From positions 67,356,319 to 67,420,318 of the forward strand of contig CM057471.1 in the NCBI GenBank assembly GCA_030035585.1: a stretch of DNA of 64,000 nucleotides, read 5' to 3'. Every line of letters begins with the position of its first letter. Positions within the stretch are counted from its first letter, which is position 1. Under the pieces are notes generated by a model that had not been told where the DNA came from, did no database searches, and saw only the letters and a program-made list of their open reading frames with translations. The stretch is from Dugong dugon. Its lineage: Eukaryota; Chordata; Mammalia; Sirenia; Dugongidae. This document shows, piece after piece, positions 1 to 12,601 of the stretch. A program made the position numbers and the translations under genes.

Positions 1-1003
1 GTGAAAAAGAGGAAGGTCTTAGGACTCCTAAGTTCCCCCATCTACACTATATGTCACCTATGGTCCCCCTGAAGATTTTCCAGGAAATCCTGGGGTTCTC
101 TGGATCACAGTTTGGAAACCTCAGAATTAGGTGGTTTCTAGGACCACTTCCATTTCTAACAATCCAGAATCCAATGGATTTGGGCTGTCCCCCAAGAGAT
201 TACATTCTCAGTGGACATACATGTCTGCTACGCAGGGAGTGTCAGCCATGCTGGAAATAGAGGAAGAAGGTGAGTGGAGATGGGAGAGGACTTGAAGCCA
301 CGTCCTGGGAAAGAGCTAGAGGAGGTGAGGGATAGATAGTTCACAGGGAAAAAAGAAGCTTCAGGGGCACAGGGTCTCTGTTTTCAAATGTCTGAAAGGC
401 GATTTGGTATATCCTTGCCTCTGTTTCCCCGGTACATAGAACAACAGCTAGCACTCAGAAGATGCTTATTAAATGCTTAAAAAATCAATAATTCCACACA
501 TAAAAGAAAAGCAAAATTGCAGTAACTTGCTATGACTGAGGTTGGCAAAGAAAGGATATTGGAAATGCTGGGTTTAGAATTCTTGACTTTAATACCAAAA
601 ACTTAGACATTCTATTTTGCAATTCCATGGGTACAAATTAGAAGGCAGTGAGTGATTCAAGTGGGATGACCACTGTCAGAGCTACTGTAGGTTTCCTGTC
701 CTAGACTACAAACAAGAAACCTACTGGAGGTCTCTGTTCCATTCCTGTTCCACCCAGGAAAATCTAATACCTCCTCTCCTGTTCTGGACCTTTTTACCCT
801 TCCATCCTCTCCAGCTTAGGCTTTGTTCTCTATCCAGAGGCCATCACAACTATTTCACAGGCATAAATACACACTTTCATATCCTCTTCCTCACTTTCTC
901 AAGAGCTTGTTTGTAATTGTGCCTTAACCAGCTGAACCATGTATTATATATCAATTACGAGCACTATTGTTTTTATATTATTATATTGTTTATATTATGT
1001 ATC
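1..1003. other. Unique non-coding DNA, no gene seen
   Basis: No open frame in this stretch resembles a protein family, and no RNA gene is visible. The DNA is of ordinary mammalian intergenic composition, becoming AT-rich near 940-1000. Confidence 0.5.
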
Positions 1004-1517
1004 TGTCTTGGTTATCTAGTGCTGCTTTAACAGAAATACCACAAGTGGATGGCTCTAAAAAAGAGAAGTTTATTCTCTCACAGTCCAGTAGGCTAGAAGT
1101 CTGAATTCAGGGTGTTGGCTCCAGGCGAAGGCTTTCTCTCTGTGTCGGCTCTGAAGCAAGGTCCTTGTCGTCAGTCTTCCCTAGGTCTGGGAGCATCTCA
1201 GCACAGGAACCTTAGGTCCAAAGGATGCGCTCTGTTCCCAGGACTGCTTTCTTGGTGGTATGAGTTCCTCCACTTTCTGCTTGTTTCCCTTTCCTTTTAT
1301 TTCTTATAAGACAAAAGGTGGTTCAGGCCACACCCTAGGGAAACTCCCTTTACATTGGATCAGGGATGTGACTTTAGTAAGGGTATTACCATCCCACCCT
1401 AATCCTCTTTAGCATAAAATTACAATCTCAAAATGGAGGACAACCACACAATACTGAGAATCACTGCCCAGCCAAATTGAAACACATTTTTGGGGGGACA
1501 TAATTCCATCCAAAACA
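1004..1517 (-). mobile_element. MLT1-like (MaLR) LTR
   Basis: Read on the minus strand the block starts TGTTTTGGATGGAATTATG and ends in CTAGATAACCAAGACA, so it has TG...CA ends. It resembles the MLT1 group of MaLR LTRs, whose start is close to TGCTATGGATTGAATTGTG. It is the same family as the copies at 13679-14206 and 31940-32436. The flanking 5-mers GTATC and GTGGC agree at three of five positions, so the target duplication is degraded at best. No internal sequence is attached, so it is a solo LTR. Confidence 0.7.
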
Positions 1518-1589
1518 GTGGCATTTATATAAATAGTATTTAGACACAATCTGTTCACTTAAAGCACTTTCAGACATGTTCAATCATTT

Positions 1590-2010
1590 GATGTCCATGA
1601 CATTTTTTCCTTCAGAAAAATAAAAGAGGTAAAAAGACTTTCCAAAAGGAATAGCTGGTAAGTAGCTAAACTAAGCCAGGACTAGGACCCAAAATCAGCT
1701 TTCCACTAATTCTTCTGACCCTAAGAATCTTGTTCTTGTCACTATGCAACACCTCTAACCCTTGAAGATGCTGTAAAAGTTGTCTTTCTGGGTTTATTCT
1801 TTAGCAAATATTTAACAGGCAGAAACGTAATATAGTGAAATGCTTAAGAACAGGACTATGAAACCAAACTGCTTGCACTGGAATAATAGCCATTTAACAG
1901 TTATATAACCAGATTGTTGACCATCTCTGTAATAACTCCGTAACTAGTTTCCTTATCTGTATAGTGACAGAGTTATTAGGGGAATTAAATCATTATACAA
2001 TACCTAGTAC
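1590..2010. repeat. MIR-like SINE remnants
   Basis: Two stretches (about 1590-1730 and 1865-2010) resemble the core and flanks of MIR, such as the run around AGTAGCTAAACTAAGCCAGG on the plus strand and the TTTCCTTATCTGTATAGTGA run in the opposite sense. They are highly diverged. The boundaries are approximate and the call rests on recall of the MIR consensus. Confidence 0.4.
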
Positions 2011-2037
2011 ATGGTAATACTTCTGTTTGATATTTTT

Positions 2038-2165
2038 TTTTAAAATATTTTATTGTACTTCAGGTGAAGGCTTACAGAACAAACAGTTTCTCATGTAACA
2101 GTAGTACACATGCTGTTTATGACTTTGGTTAACAACTCCACAACATTTTAACCCTCTGAATTCTC

Positions 2166-2199
<34 letters not shown>

Positions 2200-3231
2200 G
2201 TGAAAATACACATAGCCAAAGATACACCATTTCAAAACTTTTTACGTACACATTTAAGTGACATTGACTATGCTCTTCCAATTGTGCTGCCATTCTCACC
2301 CAAGATGAAGGCTTACAGGACAAAATAGCCTCCCATTTAACAGTTACTACAAATGTTGCCTTATAACAATGGTTAACAATATCACAACACATCAACAGTA
2401 TCCTTACTCAACTTGTGTTCCTTATCATCAGCTTCCTACTCCCCCTCTGCCTTCTGGCCCTTGTCACTGGACTCCTGTACCTCGTTAGTCTCATTTAGTT
2501 TTACTGGGCTGTCCACTCCCAGGCTGAACAGTGAACCTCGAAGGTAACTTCACCTCTGAGCTGAAACGGTGTCTGGGGGCCATACTCTTAATGTTTCTCC
2601 AGCATCCTTTAGGCCAGTAAATATGGTCTTTTTTGGGGGGAGAGGGGTTAGAATTATGCTCTACATCCTTCTCCAGCTCTGTCCAGAACCCTCTGTTGTG
2701 ATCCTGGTCAGAGCAGTCAGCAGTGGTAGCCGGGCACCATCTAGCTGTACTGGACTCAGTCCAGTGGAGGTCTTGGTAGCTGTGGTCAATTAGTCCTTTG
2801 GACTAATCTTTTCCTTGTATCCTGTTCTCTTCATTCTCCTTTGCTCCCGAAGGGATGAGACCAGTGTAGTATCTTAGATGGCCGCTCACAGGCTTTTAAG
2901 ACCCCAGACACTACTCACCAAGGTAGAATGTAGAGCATTATCTTTATAAGTACTGTCATGCCAATTGAGCTAGATGTTCCCCAAGACCATGGTCCTCAGA
3001 GCCCTCCATCCTACAACTCAGTCCCTCAGGGAGTTGGGATGTGTCCATGGGGCCTCCATGACCTTTCTTTGTGCAGGTTGTGTTAGTTTCCCTTGTACTG
3101 TGTACTGTCTCACCTCTCACCCAAGATACCACTTATCTATTGCCTATTTAGTATTCCCCCCCCCCTCCCCTCCCATCCCTGGTAACCAACAAAGATTGTT
3201 ACATTTTGCATGTGAGTTTTTTCATGGGTTT
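2038..3231 (-). repeat. 3'UTR and stacked tail of L1 copy A
   Basis: On the minus strand the 3'UTR follows the ORF2 stop at 3232. A G-rich tract (C-rich on the plus strand near 3155-3178) lies just after ORF2, as is usual for L1 3'UTRs. The terminus holds a duplicated module: a block about 2290-2400 is repeated at about 2045-2150, with an internal A-tract (plus-strand T-run 2170-2198) between them. The same arrangement occurs in copy B. Confidence 0.75.
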
Positions 3232-6200
3232 TTACAATAGAGGTCTCATACAATATTTGTCCTTTTGTGATTGACTTATTTCACTCAGCATAATGTCCTC
3301 CAGTTTCATCCATGTTATGAGATGCTTCACAGATTCATTGTTGTTCTTTCTCGTTGCATAGTACTCCATTGTGTGTATGTACCATAGTTTGTTTATCCAT
3401 TCATCTGTTGATGGGCACCTACGTTGTTTCCATCGTTTTGCTATTGTGAACAATGCTGCCATGAACATAGGTGTGCATATGTCTATTCGACTGACGACTC
3501 TTATTTCTCTAGGATATATTCCTAGGAGTGGGATTGCTGGATCGAATGGTATGTCTATTTCTAGCTTTCTGAGGAAGCACCATATCATTTTCCAAAATGG
3601 TTGTATCATTTTGCATTCCCACCAGCAGTGCATAAGAGTTCCCATCTCCCTGCAGCCCCTCCAACATTTGTTATTTCCAGTATTTTTGATTCGTGCCAGT
3701 AATGCTGGGGTGAGATGATATCTCATTATGGTTTTAATTTGCATTTCTCTAATGGCTAGTGATCGCGAGCATTTCCTCATGTGTCTGTTGGCCATTTGAA
3801 TGTCTCCTTTGGTGAAGTGTCTGTTCATTTCCTTTGCCCGTTTTTTGATAGGATTGTTTCTCTTTTTGTTGTAGAGGTGTTGGATTTTCTTGTAGATTAT
3901 GGAGATTAGACCTTTGTCTGACTTGTACTGTCCAAACATTTTTTCCCAGTCTGTAGGTTCTCTTTTGACTCTTTTGGTGAAGTCTTTCAAAGAGCATAGG
4001 TGTTTGATTTTTAGAAGATCCCAGTTATCTAGTTTATCTGTTGGGTTTTCTGTGTTGATGTTTATGGTTTGTATCCTGTTAATGCCGTGTATTAAGGCCT
4101 GAAGTATTGGTCCTAGTTTTTCTTCTATGAACTTTATAGTTTGAGGCTTTATATTCAGGTCTTTGATCCATTTTGAAGTAGTTTTTGTATATGGTGTGAG
4201 GTATGGGTGCTGTTTCATTTTTCTGCAAATGGATATCCAGTTTTGCCAGCACCATTTGTTAAAAAGACTGTCTTTTCCCCATTTGATGGACTTTGGGCCC
4301 TTCTTGAAAATCAGGTGACTGTAGGTGGATGGATTTACATCTGGTTTCTCAATTCTGTTCCATTGGTCAATGTCTCTGTTGTTGTACCAGTACCAGGCTG
4401 TTTTGACTACTGTAGCTGTATAGTAAGTTCTCAGGTCAGGTAGTGTGAGTCCTCCAAATTTATTCTTCTTCTTCAGTAGTGCTTTACTTATTCAGGGCTT
4501 CTTCCCTTTCCATATAAAGTTAATAATTTGTTTTTCCATCTCTTTGAAGAATGTTGTTGGTATTTGGATCGGGATTGCATTGTATTTGTAAATTGCTTTA
4601 GGTAGAATTGCCATTTTGACAATGTTCAGTCTGCCTATCCATGAGCATGGTATGTTTTTCCATTTATGTAGATCCCTTTGGGTTTTATGCAGTAGTGTTT
4701 TGTAGTTTTCTTTGTATAGGTCTTTTACATTCCTGGTCAGATTTATTCCTAAGTATTTTATCTTTTTAGGGGCTATTGAAAATGGTATTGATTTCCTGAT
4801 CTCCTTGTCATCGTTCTCTTTACTGGTGTATAGGAATCCAACTGATTTTTGAATGTTTATCTTGTATCCTGCTACTCTGCTGAATCTTTCTATTAGTTCC
4901 AGTAGATTTCTCATGGAGTCTTTAGGGTTTTCTATGTATAGTATCATATCGTCTGCAAACAGGGAGAGTTTAACTTCTTCATTACCAATTTGGATGCCCT
5001 TTATTTCTTTCTCTTGCCTTATTGCTCTAGCTAGAACTTCCAGCACAATGTTAAATAGCAGTGGTGATAAAGGGCATCCTTGTCTTGTTCCTGTTTTCAA
5101 GGGGAATGTTTTCAGCCTCTCTCCATTAAGAATGATGTTGGCCATAGGTTTTGCATAGATGCCCTTTATTATGTTGAGAAATTTCCCTTCTATACCTATT
5201 TTATTGAGAACTTTTATCAGGAATGGGTATTGGACTTTGTCAAATGCCTTTTCTGCATCAATTGAGATGATCATGTGATTTTTTTCTTTCCTTTTATTTA
5301 TGTGGTGAATTACGTTGATGTATTTTCTAATGTTAAACCATCCTTGCATACCTGGTATGAATCATACTTGGTCGTGGTGTATGATTTTTTGATATGATAC
5401 TGAATTCTATTGGCTAGAATTTTGTTCAGAATTTTTACATCTATATTCAAGAGAGATATTGGTCTGTAATTTTCTTTTTTTGTGATGTCTTTGCTTGGTT
5501 TTGGTATCAGCGTTATGCTGGCTTCATAGAATGAATTTGGAAGTGTTGCTTCCTCTTCTATGCTCTGAAATAGCTTGAGTAGAACTGGTACAAGCTCTTC
5601 TGTAAATGTTTTGTAGAATTTTCCAGGGAAGCCATCTGGGCCGGGGCTTTTTTTGGTTGGGAGTTTTTTTTATTACCTTTTCAATCTCTTCTCCTGTTAT
5701 GGGTCTGTTCAGATTTTCAATGTCACTTTGTTGTAGTTTGGGTAGGCCGTGTGTTTCTAGAAATTTATCCATTTCCTCTAGGTTTTCAAATTTGTTGGAG
5801 TATAGTTTTTCATAATATTCTGTTATAATCCTTTTTATTTCAGTTGGGTCTGTTGTAATGTCCCCCATTTCATTTCTTATTTGGGTTATTTGTGCCCTCT
5901 GCTGTTTTTCTTTTGTCAGTCTGGCCAGTGGTTTGTCGATTTTGTTGATTCTTTCAAAGAACCTACTTTTGGTTTTGTTGATTCTTTCTATTGTTTTTCT
6001 GTTCTCTATTTCATTTATTTCTTCTCTGATCTTTACTATCTCCTTTCTTCCGGTGGTTGTAGGCTTTTTTTGCTGTTCTCTTTCTATTTGTTTGAGTTCT
6101 GTAGTTAATGTTTTGATTTTGTCCCTTTCTTCCTTTTTGATATGTGCATCTATTGCTATAAATTGTCCTCTGAGGACTGCCTTTGCTGTGTCCCAAAGGT

Positions 6201-7056
6201 TTTGGTATGATGTGTTTTCATTTTCATTTGATTCTAGGAATTTTTTAATTCCATCTCTGATTTCTTCTATTACCCATTGATGTGTAAGCAGGGTATTATT
6301 CAGTTTCCATGTGTTTGATTTTTTTTCCTTGCTCTTTCTAGTGTTAATTTCTACCTTGATGGCATTGTGGTCAGAGAAGATACTTTGAATTATCTCAGCG
6401 TTTTGGATCTTGTTGAGGATTGCTCTGTGGCCTAAGATGTGGTCTATTCTGGAGAACGTTCCATGTATAGGAAAAGAATGTGTACTTTGCAGCGGTTGGA
6501 TGGATTGTTTTATATATGTCTATGAGGTCCAGTTGGCTGATTGTGTCCTTTAGGTCTTCTGTATCTTTGCTGAGTTTCTTTTTAGTTGTTCTGTCCTTTA
6601 CTGAGAGTGGTGTGTTGAAGTCTCCTACTATTATTGTGGAACTGTCAATTTCTCTTTTCAGTGTTGTTAGAGTTTGTTTTATGTATTTTGGAGCCCTGTC
6701 ATTGGGTGCATATATGTTTATTATGGTTATGTCTTCATGATGGATCGTCCCCTTAATCATTATATAGTGTCCTTCTTTGTCTTTTATGGTAGATTTTGTT
6801 TTAAAGTCTATTTTATCTGTGATTAGAATTGCCACTCCTGCTCTTTTTTGGTAGTTGTTAGCTTGATATATTTTTTTTTCCAGCCTTTGATTTTTAATAA
6901 ATTCACATCTTTGTTTCTAAGGTGTGTCTCTTGTAGACAGCATATTGATGGATCCTGTTTTCTTATCCATTCTGTCACTCTCCATCTCTTTATGGGTTCA
7001 TTGAGTCCATTTACATTCAGTGTAATTATTGATAGATGTGAGTTTGTTGCTGTCAT
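3232..7056 (-). pseudogene. L1 ORF2 (endonuclease-reverse transcriptase), broken
   Basis: The span is about 1275 codons, the normal length of mammalian L1 ORF2. The endonuclease domain comes first (about 6395-7056), with the motifs NVNGLN and CCLQETHL near its start. The reverse transcriptase follows, with [14 protein letters not shown] and the catalytic FADD at 4948-4959 still present. The cysteine-rich C-terminal region lies at about 3232-4218 and includes [12 protein letters not shown]. An intact protein would nick target DNA and copy L1 RNA. Here the frame is interrupted, for example near 6830, 6395, 5524 and 4490, so no full protein can be made. The start chosen is the ATG at 7054-7056, which gives the usual MTATNSHL-type N-terminus, matching MTAANSHL in copy B. 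Confidence 0.9.
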
Positions 7057-7487
7057 TTTGTAATGCTTTTTTTTGTGGTGCTGAAGTTTTCTTTGTTCTT
7101 CTTACTCTCTTGTGCTGAGTTACTTTTGTTTGTGGATTTTGTGTTCATTTCTTTTGTTTTTGTAGGTTTTGTTTTTGCTGAGACTTTATGTTTTTCATCT
7201 TTATTTTTATGAGTTGATTTGTTAACTTTCTTTGTGGTTATCATGAATTTTACCCTTATCTTTATAAGTTTGAAGCAGTCTACCCTTACTTGGTATTGCC
7301 TTGCCTTCCTCTCCTTTAGAAGGTTCTATACCTATGCCGTTTGTTCCCTCTTTCATTGTTTTGATGTTGTTGTCATCGTTTGATTGATTGCTCTGATTCC
7401 CTGTTGTATTTCTTTTGTTTTTGGATAGTCCTCAATAGTTCATTTCCTAGAATGGTATCTGGTTCGTATGAACCTGCGTCCTAGGTC

Positions 7488-8535
7488 TTACGTCCTGCCT
7501 GAGGGCTGAAGCTGTTTGTCCTCAGATCGAGAAACTCCCTTTAATAATTCTTGTAAGTTTGGTTTGACTTTTGCATATTCCTTTAGTTTCTGTTTATCTG
7601 GAAAAGACCTAATTTCACCATCAAATTTGAACGAGAGTTTTTCAGGATATATTATTCTTGGCTGACAATTTTTTTCTTTCAAGATTTTATATATGTCATC
7701 CCACTGCCTTCTTGTCTGCATGGTTTCGGCCGAATAATCTGAGCTTAGTCTTATTGTTTCTCCTCTGTATGTGGCTTCTTGTTTTTCACAAGCTGCTCTC
7801 AGGATTCTTTGTTTGTCTTTAGTTTTGGCGAGTGTGAATATGATATGTCTTGGTGATTTTCTTTTGTGGTCTCTTCTATATGGGGTTCGTTGAGCTTCTT
7901 GGATGGCCAGCTTTTCATCTTTCATGATATTGGGAAAGTTTCTGTCAGCAGTTCCTCAATGATCCTCTCTGTGTTTTCTGTTTCCTCCCCCTGTTCTGGG
8001 ATGCCAATCACTCGTAAGTTTTTGCTTTTAATTGTGTCCCACATAACTCTCAGGGTCTCTTCATTTTTCTTTGTTCTTTTTTCTGAGTTTTCCTGAAACA
8101 GAGTTGTAGCCAAGTGTTTGTCTTCAGTTCCACTGATCCTCTCTTCCACGGTTTCATATCTACTTCTCAGCCCTTCTATGACACCATCTATTTCTGAAAT
8201 CTTGTTGTTTATCTTTTTGATTTCTAATTGTTGTTTTTGTATAATTTTGAGTTGTGAATTTATTTGGCATTTTATTCCTGCATCATCTTCCTGAAATCTT
8301 CCAATTTTTTGTCTGTATTTTCCATAAGTTTGTCTATTTTTTCCTCATGTTTGTCAGCTTTTTGCCTCAGTTCTTGGAAAATTCCGAGTATTAGTGATTT
8401 GAGTTCCCTATCAGGTACTTCTAGTGCATTTTCTTCCACAGGAGAGTTATCTGGTGTTTTAATTTGGACGCCTATTGGAGCCATCTTGTCTTGTTTTTGT
8501 AAATGTTTTGATATTGTTTGCTGTTTTCGGGGCAT
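7488..8535 (-). pseudogene. L1 ORF1 (RNA-binding chaperone), broken
   Basis: The ORF begins MPRKQQTISKHLQ and spans about 349 codons including breaks. The first part (8272-8535) is rich in E, K, L and Q, consistent with the coiled coil that trimerises L1 ORF1p. The middle (7922-8149) contains RVIGIPE, which resembles the start of the RRM region. The last part (7488-7925) contains SPRHIIFTLAKTKDKQRIL and the C-terminal domain. ORF1p coats L1 RNA in the cytoplasm. A stop after 8272 and a frameshift around 7922-7925 break it. Confidence 0.85.
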
Positions 8536-8739
8536 TCAGTAGATATTTCTCTCGTTTATTGATTGTAGATTTTTTTTGTTTGTTTCGTCTTGTGGTACAG
8601 CTGGGCAGGTCTAGCTGAAGAGGAGCCACTGGGACGGGTTGTTTGTGGCACTCACCGCAGCCACCAGGACGGTCGGTAGTCAGTGCTGGGCAGGTTCCAA
8701 TAGGGCGTGCCTGCACAGCTTGGTGGTGTGATGTCAAGT

Positions 8740-10225
8740 GCACGGTGCAGGTAGGCAGGATGCAGCGGGGAGATGGTTATGTGTGAAGCTAAGCTGAATA
8801 TGGGAGAGAGGAGAGAGGAGCAGGAGCGAAAAGCATACAAACATAAAAGAATGCTAGGGGAGCTTGTCGTTGGAATGGACAGATGAGAGATTATGGGATG
8901 GAGAAAACCAGAAGGGGGAAGAGAAAGAAAAGGAAAGAATGAACACATAAAAATCAGAAAAGTTAAAGAACTGCAAAGTTCCCAGGGATCCCAATGATGC
9001 AGCTATGAGGTCTGGGGGATTTGGTCTCAGGTTTCACAGCACAGCCTGGCCAGAAGGTGCAGAGGCATACATCGCCTGGTATTCAGGGATCAGAAAGAGA
9101 AGAAAGAGATAGAGAGACGAGAAATTGAGCAATGAAGAAAGACAAAAGGGAAAAAGAGGGAAAAGAAAACAAAACTAATCAAAAAGGAAAAAAAAATAAA
9201 ATTAAAAAAAAAAAAAGCAACACCAGCAGTCAATGAATGGCACTCAGAGAGCCAGCCGGTGTGGGTTGGTGTTTCTGGACAAGAGACTGTGTCCGTGGGA
9301 AACAGAAGAGGCCAAGTGTGAGTGAAGAAGGGTGGAGAGTGGAAAGCGTATATCACAAATTGCCTGCACTCTGGGGCCCTCAGAAAGGAGCTAAGAGGGT
9401 GCAAGGAGCCAGGCACCCGAGTGAAAGGAGGGGGAGGCAGCAAGAGGCAAGCGAAAAACCGAAAGAAGCAGAAAAAGCAACACCAGCAGCCAACAAACAG
9501 CACCCAGAGAACCTGCCGCACAGGTGCACAGAATCCAAGCAGCCAGAGCTCCCGGGTCAAGAGACCGTGACCACGGGAAGCAGAGGGGCGAACGAACAAA
9601 GGCCCCAGGATCTCACCAGTGCAGCAGCCCAGACCTGGAAGCAGCCACACACCCGAACGCAGCCCCACAGCCCCGCAGGAGAGAGCAAAGACGGCGCTCG
9701 GAACTAGGCACCTGAGCAAAAGAAGGGGGAGGCGGCAGAAAAAGCTACTCCAGCAGCCAACAAACGGCTCTCAGAGAGCTGCCGCCCGGGCGTGCGGAAT
9801 CCAAGCACCGGCACCCCCTGGCCCAGGGACCCTGGCCACGGAAAGCAGGGGAGCCCCAGCCGAGGTGGAGAGGGGTGGGGGGTGGGAAAGCACACACCGC
9901 AATTTACCGGTCATTCTGTCTCCCACTGGACGCTCCACAAGGCTGCTCTCCCGTTTTCCTGTTTGCTGGTCTCCGATAGGAGTCCAAGATGGTGGATCCG
10001 CGCTGCGTTAGCTGGTAGGGAATCTCTGCATGAGTCTCTCCTCGCTCTCCGTTCTCTTTCAGTATTCTCACTCCGTTTGGTGTTTGGCTGAGTTCTTTAT
10101 CCCTTCATTTGATGTTCTAGGGTTTCAGGATTGTTGATTCTCTGTTAGGCTTAGTTTTTCAGATCTTTGCTGTGGAGGGACGGCGTGGTGCTTCTGCCTA
10201 GAGCGCCATCTTGCCGCTGATCTTC
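8740..10225 (-). promoter_or_regulatory. L1 copy A 5'UTR with tandem monomers
   Basis: The 5'UTR of copy A lies upstream of ORF1 and should carry the L1 internal promoter. On the plus strand a unit starting near CACCAGCAGCCAACAAACAG recurs at about 9224, 9477 and 9743, so the period is 253-266 bp with two to three units. The region is GC-rich compared with its surroundings. The outermost 5' segment (about 9900-10225) is not part of the repeat and is shared with copy B. Promoter activity is inferred from position only. Confidence 0.7.
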
Positions 10226-10240
10226 CTGTTTGATATTTTT

Positions 10241-11668
10241 CTTAGGCACCTGCCACAAGAATAAAACGGTGAACTGAGTATTAAGTGTTGACTAGGCAGA
10301 CAGGTCACTGCCCTTGCAAAACTAACATCCTGAGCCTCGTCCATGGCAACCATTTCTCGTATGTCCTTCCTAGTACAAGAAACTGCTTTGGTCCAAAGCT
10401 CCAGGCACACTGGGGAGAAAAGAGACGCTTCAGGAACCTGTCCTGCTGCATATTAGGAAAGCCTAGAGAGACACAATACAGATTCTCCCCAGGAATGCAA
10501 AGAATTTCATTCAAATTAACTTTGGATATCAAAAAATTGCATTGGTACTCAGGTGTCCTTGGATGTGGACTTCTTCTCAGTCACCTGGCTTATACCTCTT
10601 CTTCACCCTTTATCTGGGTCACTTGACAGACATCTGCAGGTGATTCCCTGCTCTCTGGAACTAATCCTGTCCCTAGGCAAAATGGGTGTTAGAAGCCTAC
10701 ATCTGGGAACATAGTGGGCTGACATCAAGTCACTCTGACTAATAGCCAGGATCTGATCCTGAGTTTGAGGACAGGTAATTTGATTTCTACACTTACTCCA
10801 TTGTAACTGAGTCCCTGCCTTGATAGACTGATATGCAAAGCACAATTCCATCGTAACTGGGGCCCTGCTTTGTTAACTCTGGATCTTGCTCCACTGTACC
10901 GATTTCTAGGACAAAAGTCCAGTTCATGAAGCCAGAACCAGTCCTCTCATTGTTATTTGACAGTATACCTGCCTCTTTATATAGTTTTTGTGCTCAGATG
11001 ACCATCCAGGCACTCAACAGGACTCTAATCTACTGTCCGGACATGCACCTGTTACTTCTGGTGGGACTTTCTGCAGATGCCTGAAACAAAAGCTGCAACC
11101 GAAGCAGGGATGCCTCTCTCTGCCTAACGGTGGTTTTCCCCTCTTCCCACATGGTTCCAGAAGGAGGTACTATACCCATACTGCACAATTCCATGTCTGG
11201 GGGATTGTAGGCTTTCCAGATCCATGGCACCCCTGATCTAACCGTTACTCACTCAAAGTCTGAAACCCATTCAACAAATTTTACCTAAAGGGGATGGAGC
11301 TAAGAAGATCATCTCTAAGATTATATATGTTCTCTTTTCTTTTTATATATGTTTTCTTAAGGGAGAAGTTAAGATATTTGTACATTCATATCTAGGAAAC
11401 CAAGAAAGAGAGAAATTCTGGCCAAAACAGAATAGTATGAAAAGGTGAATTTCATAATTTATTTATGTATTAGGAACATCAAAGTTCAAGAGATAAAATG
11501 ACTCATTTGTGCTCGCAGTGTAAATCAGTGGTGAAGCCAGAATGGAAAGTCAGATGTGCATGACACAAAACCCATACTCTTGTCAACTATACCAGTCATT
11601 CATATAAGTTATAACAACCCGAAACTCCAAAACAGGACACACACCTAACATTCTTGCATATTTTCTAC
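10241..11668. other. Unique non-coding DNA upstream of OR pseudogene
   Basis: No convincing gene. A MIR-like stretch lies at about 11450-11620, recognised by a run close to TCAGTGGTGAAGCCAGAATG. The rest shows no family I recognise. It may include ancestral upstream sequence of the olfactory receptor. Confidence 0.45.
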
Positions 11669-12601
11669 TTAGAGGACAGCAACACCAAGGGGAAACCACA
11701 GTCACATCACTGAATTCTTCCTCCTGGGACTGACCACTGACCCCAAACAGCAGGTGTGGCTCTTTGCCAGCTTTCTGTCCATGTACCTGGTCAATGTGGT
11801 CGGCAACTCAGTCATCATTGCAGCCATCCGAGGGGATGCCCACCTCCACACCCCCATGTACTTCTTTCTCTCCAACCTGTCTTTCATGGACATCTGCTTT
11901 ACAAATGTCATTGTGCCAAGGATGCTGGCAAACATTCTGAGCAAGAGCAAGAAGGTCCCCTTTGCCCAGTGCCTCACCCAGATGTATTTCTTTTCGACCT
12001 GTGCAATCACTGACAGCTTCCTCTTGGCTGTTATGGCCATTGACAGCTATGTGGCCATCTGTAACCCACTGCATTACACCATGACCATGAGTCCCAGACG
12101 CTGTCTCCTGCTGGTGATGGTATCATGGGCGGTGTGCCACCTCCACTCACTGACCCACACAATTCTCATGGCCTGCCTCTCCTTCTATGGGCCCAATATT
12201 ATCCAACATTCTTCTGTGACATCCAGCCACTGCTAATGCTTTCCTGCTCTGACACCTCTGTCAATGAACTTTTGGCCTTCACAGAGGTTCCTTTGTGATC
12301 ACGAGTCCCTTTATCTTCATTATTGAGTCTTATGTCTACTTACGTTCTGAGGGTCCCTTCAGGAAGAGGCAGGTACAAGGTCATCTCTACCTGTGGATCC
12401 CACCTCACAGTTGTGGCACTCTACTATGGAACTGCCATCTCAGTGTACATTCACCCCTCATCCACCTACTCAGTGACAAAGGACTGTGTTGTCACAGTCA
12501 TCAATACTGTGGTAGTCCCCATGCTGAATCCCTTCATCTATAACCTTAGGAATAGGGACATGAAGCAGGCCTTGAGAAAGCTGACTAGGAGAACAAAATA
12601 G
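11669..12601 (+). pseudogene. Olfactory receptor pseudogene, class II, family 1-like
   Basis: This is a single-exon seven-transmembrane odorant receptor relic; intact members sit in olfactory cilia and couple to G-olf. Visible landmarks are PMYFFLSNLSFMDICF (TM2), the TM3 end as MAIDSYVAICNPLHY, STCGSHLTVVALYYG (TM6) and PMLNPFIYNLRNRD (TM7), ending at a TAG at 12599-12601. The expected start position reads TTA at 11669-11671 instead of ATG, with a frame slip shortly after, near 11692. Further losses of frame lie near 12208-12212 and 12283, plus a small deletion around 12338-12346. The DRY arginine of TM3 is serine. The family 1 assignment comes from overall motif resemblance, so no symbol is given. 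No other receptor gene is seen nearby. Confidence 0.93.

Larger units (their letters stand above)
2038..10225 (-). mobile_element. Full-length decayed LINE-1, copy A
   Basis: An 8.2-kb L1 lies on the minus strand: 5'UTR about 8740-10225, ORF1 7488-8535, ORF2 3232-7056, and a 3'UTR with A-rich tail down to 2038. A 15-bp direct repeat, CTGTTTGATATTTTT, occurs at 2023-2037 and 10226-10240. This is the target site duplication expected of target-primed reverse transcription, and it fixes both ends. The copy is the same subfamily as copy B at 43399-51768, sharing the 5'UTR, both ORFs and the unusual 3' end. Several frameshifts and stops make it inactive. Confidence 0.93.

Noticed and set aside
9237..9707. 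156-codon plus-strand open frame, antisense in the L1 5'UTR (ORF0-like position)
   Set aside because: Composition is low in stops because of purine-rich repeats, there is no homology to primate ORF0, and copy B shows no matching long antisense frame of the same start.
9090..9719. 209-codon hydrophobic frame suggesting a membrane protein
   Set aside because: It lies in the L1 5'UTR and the F- and C-rich stretches come from pyrimidine tracts. It is kept only as a low-confidence observation together with the copy B frame.
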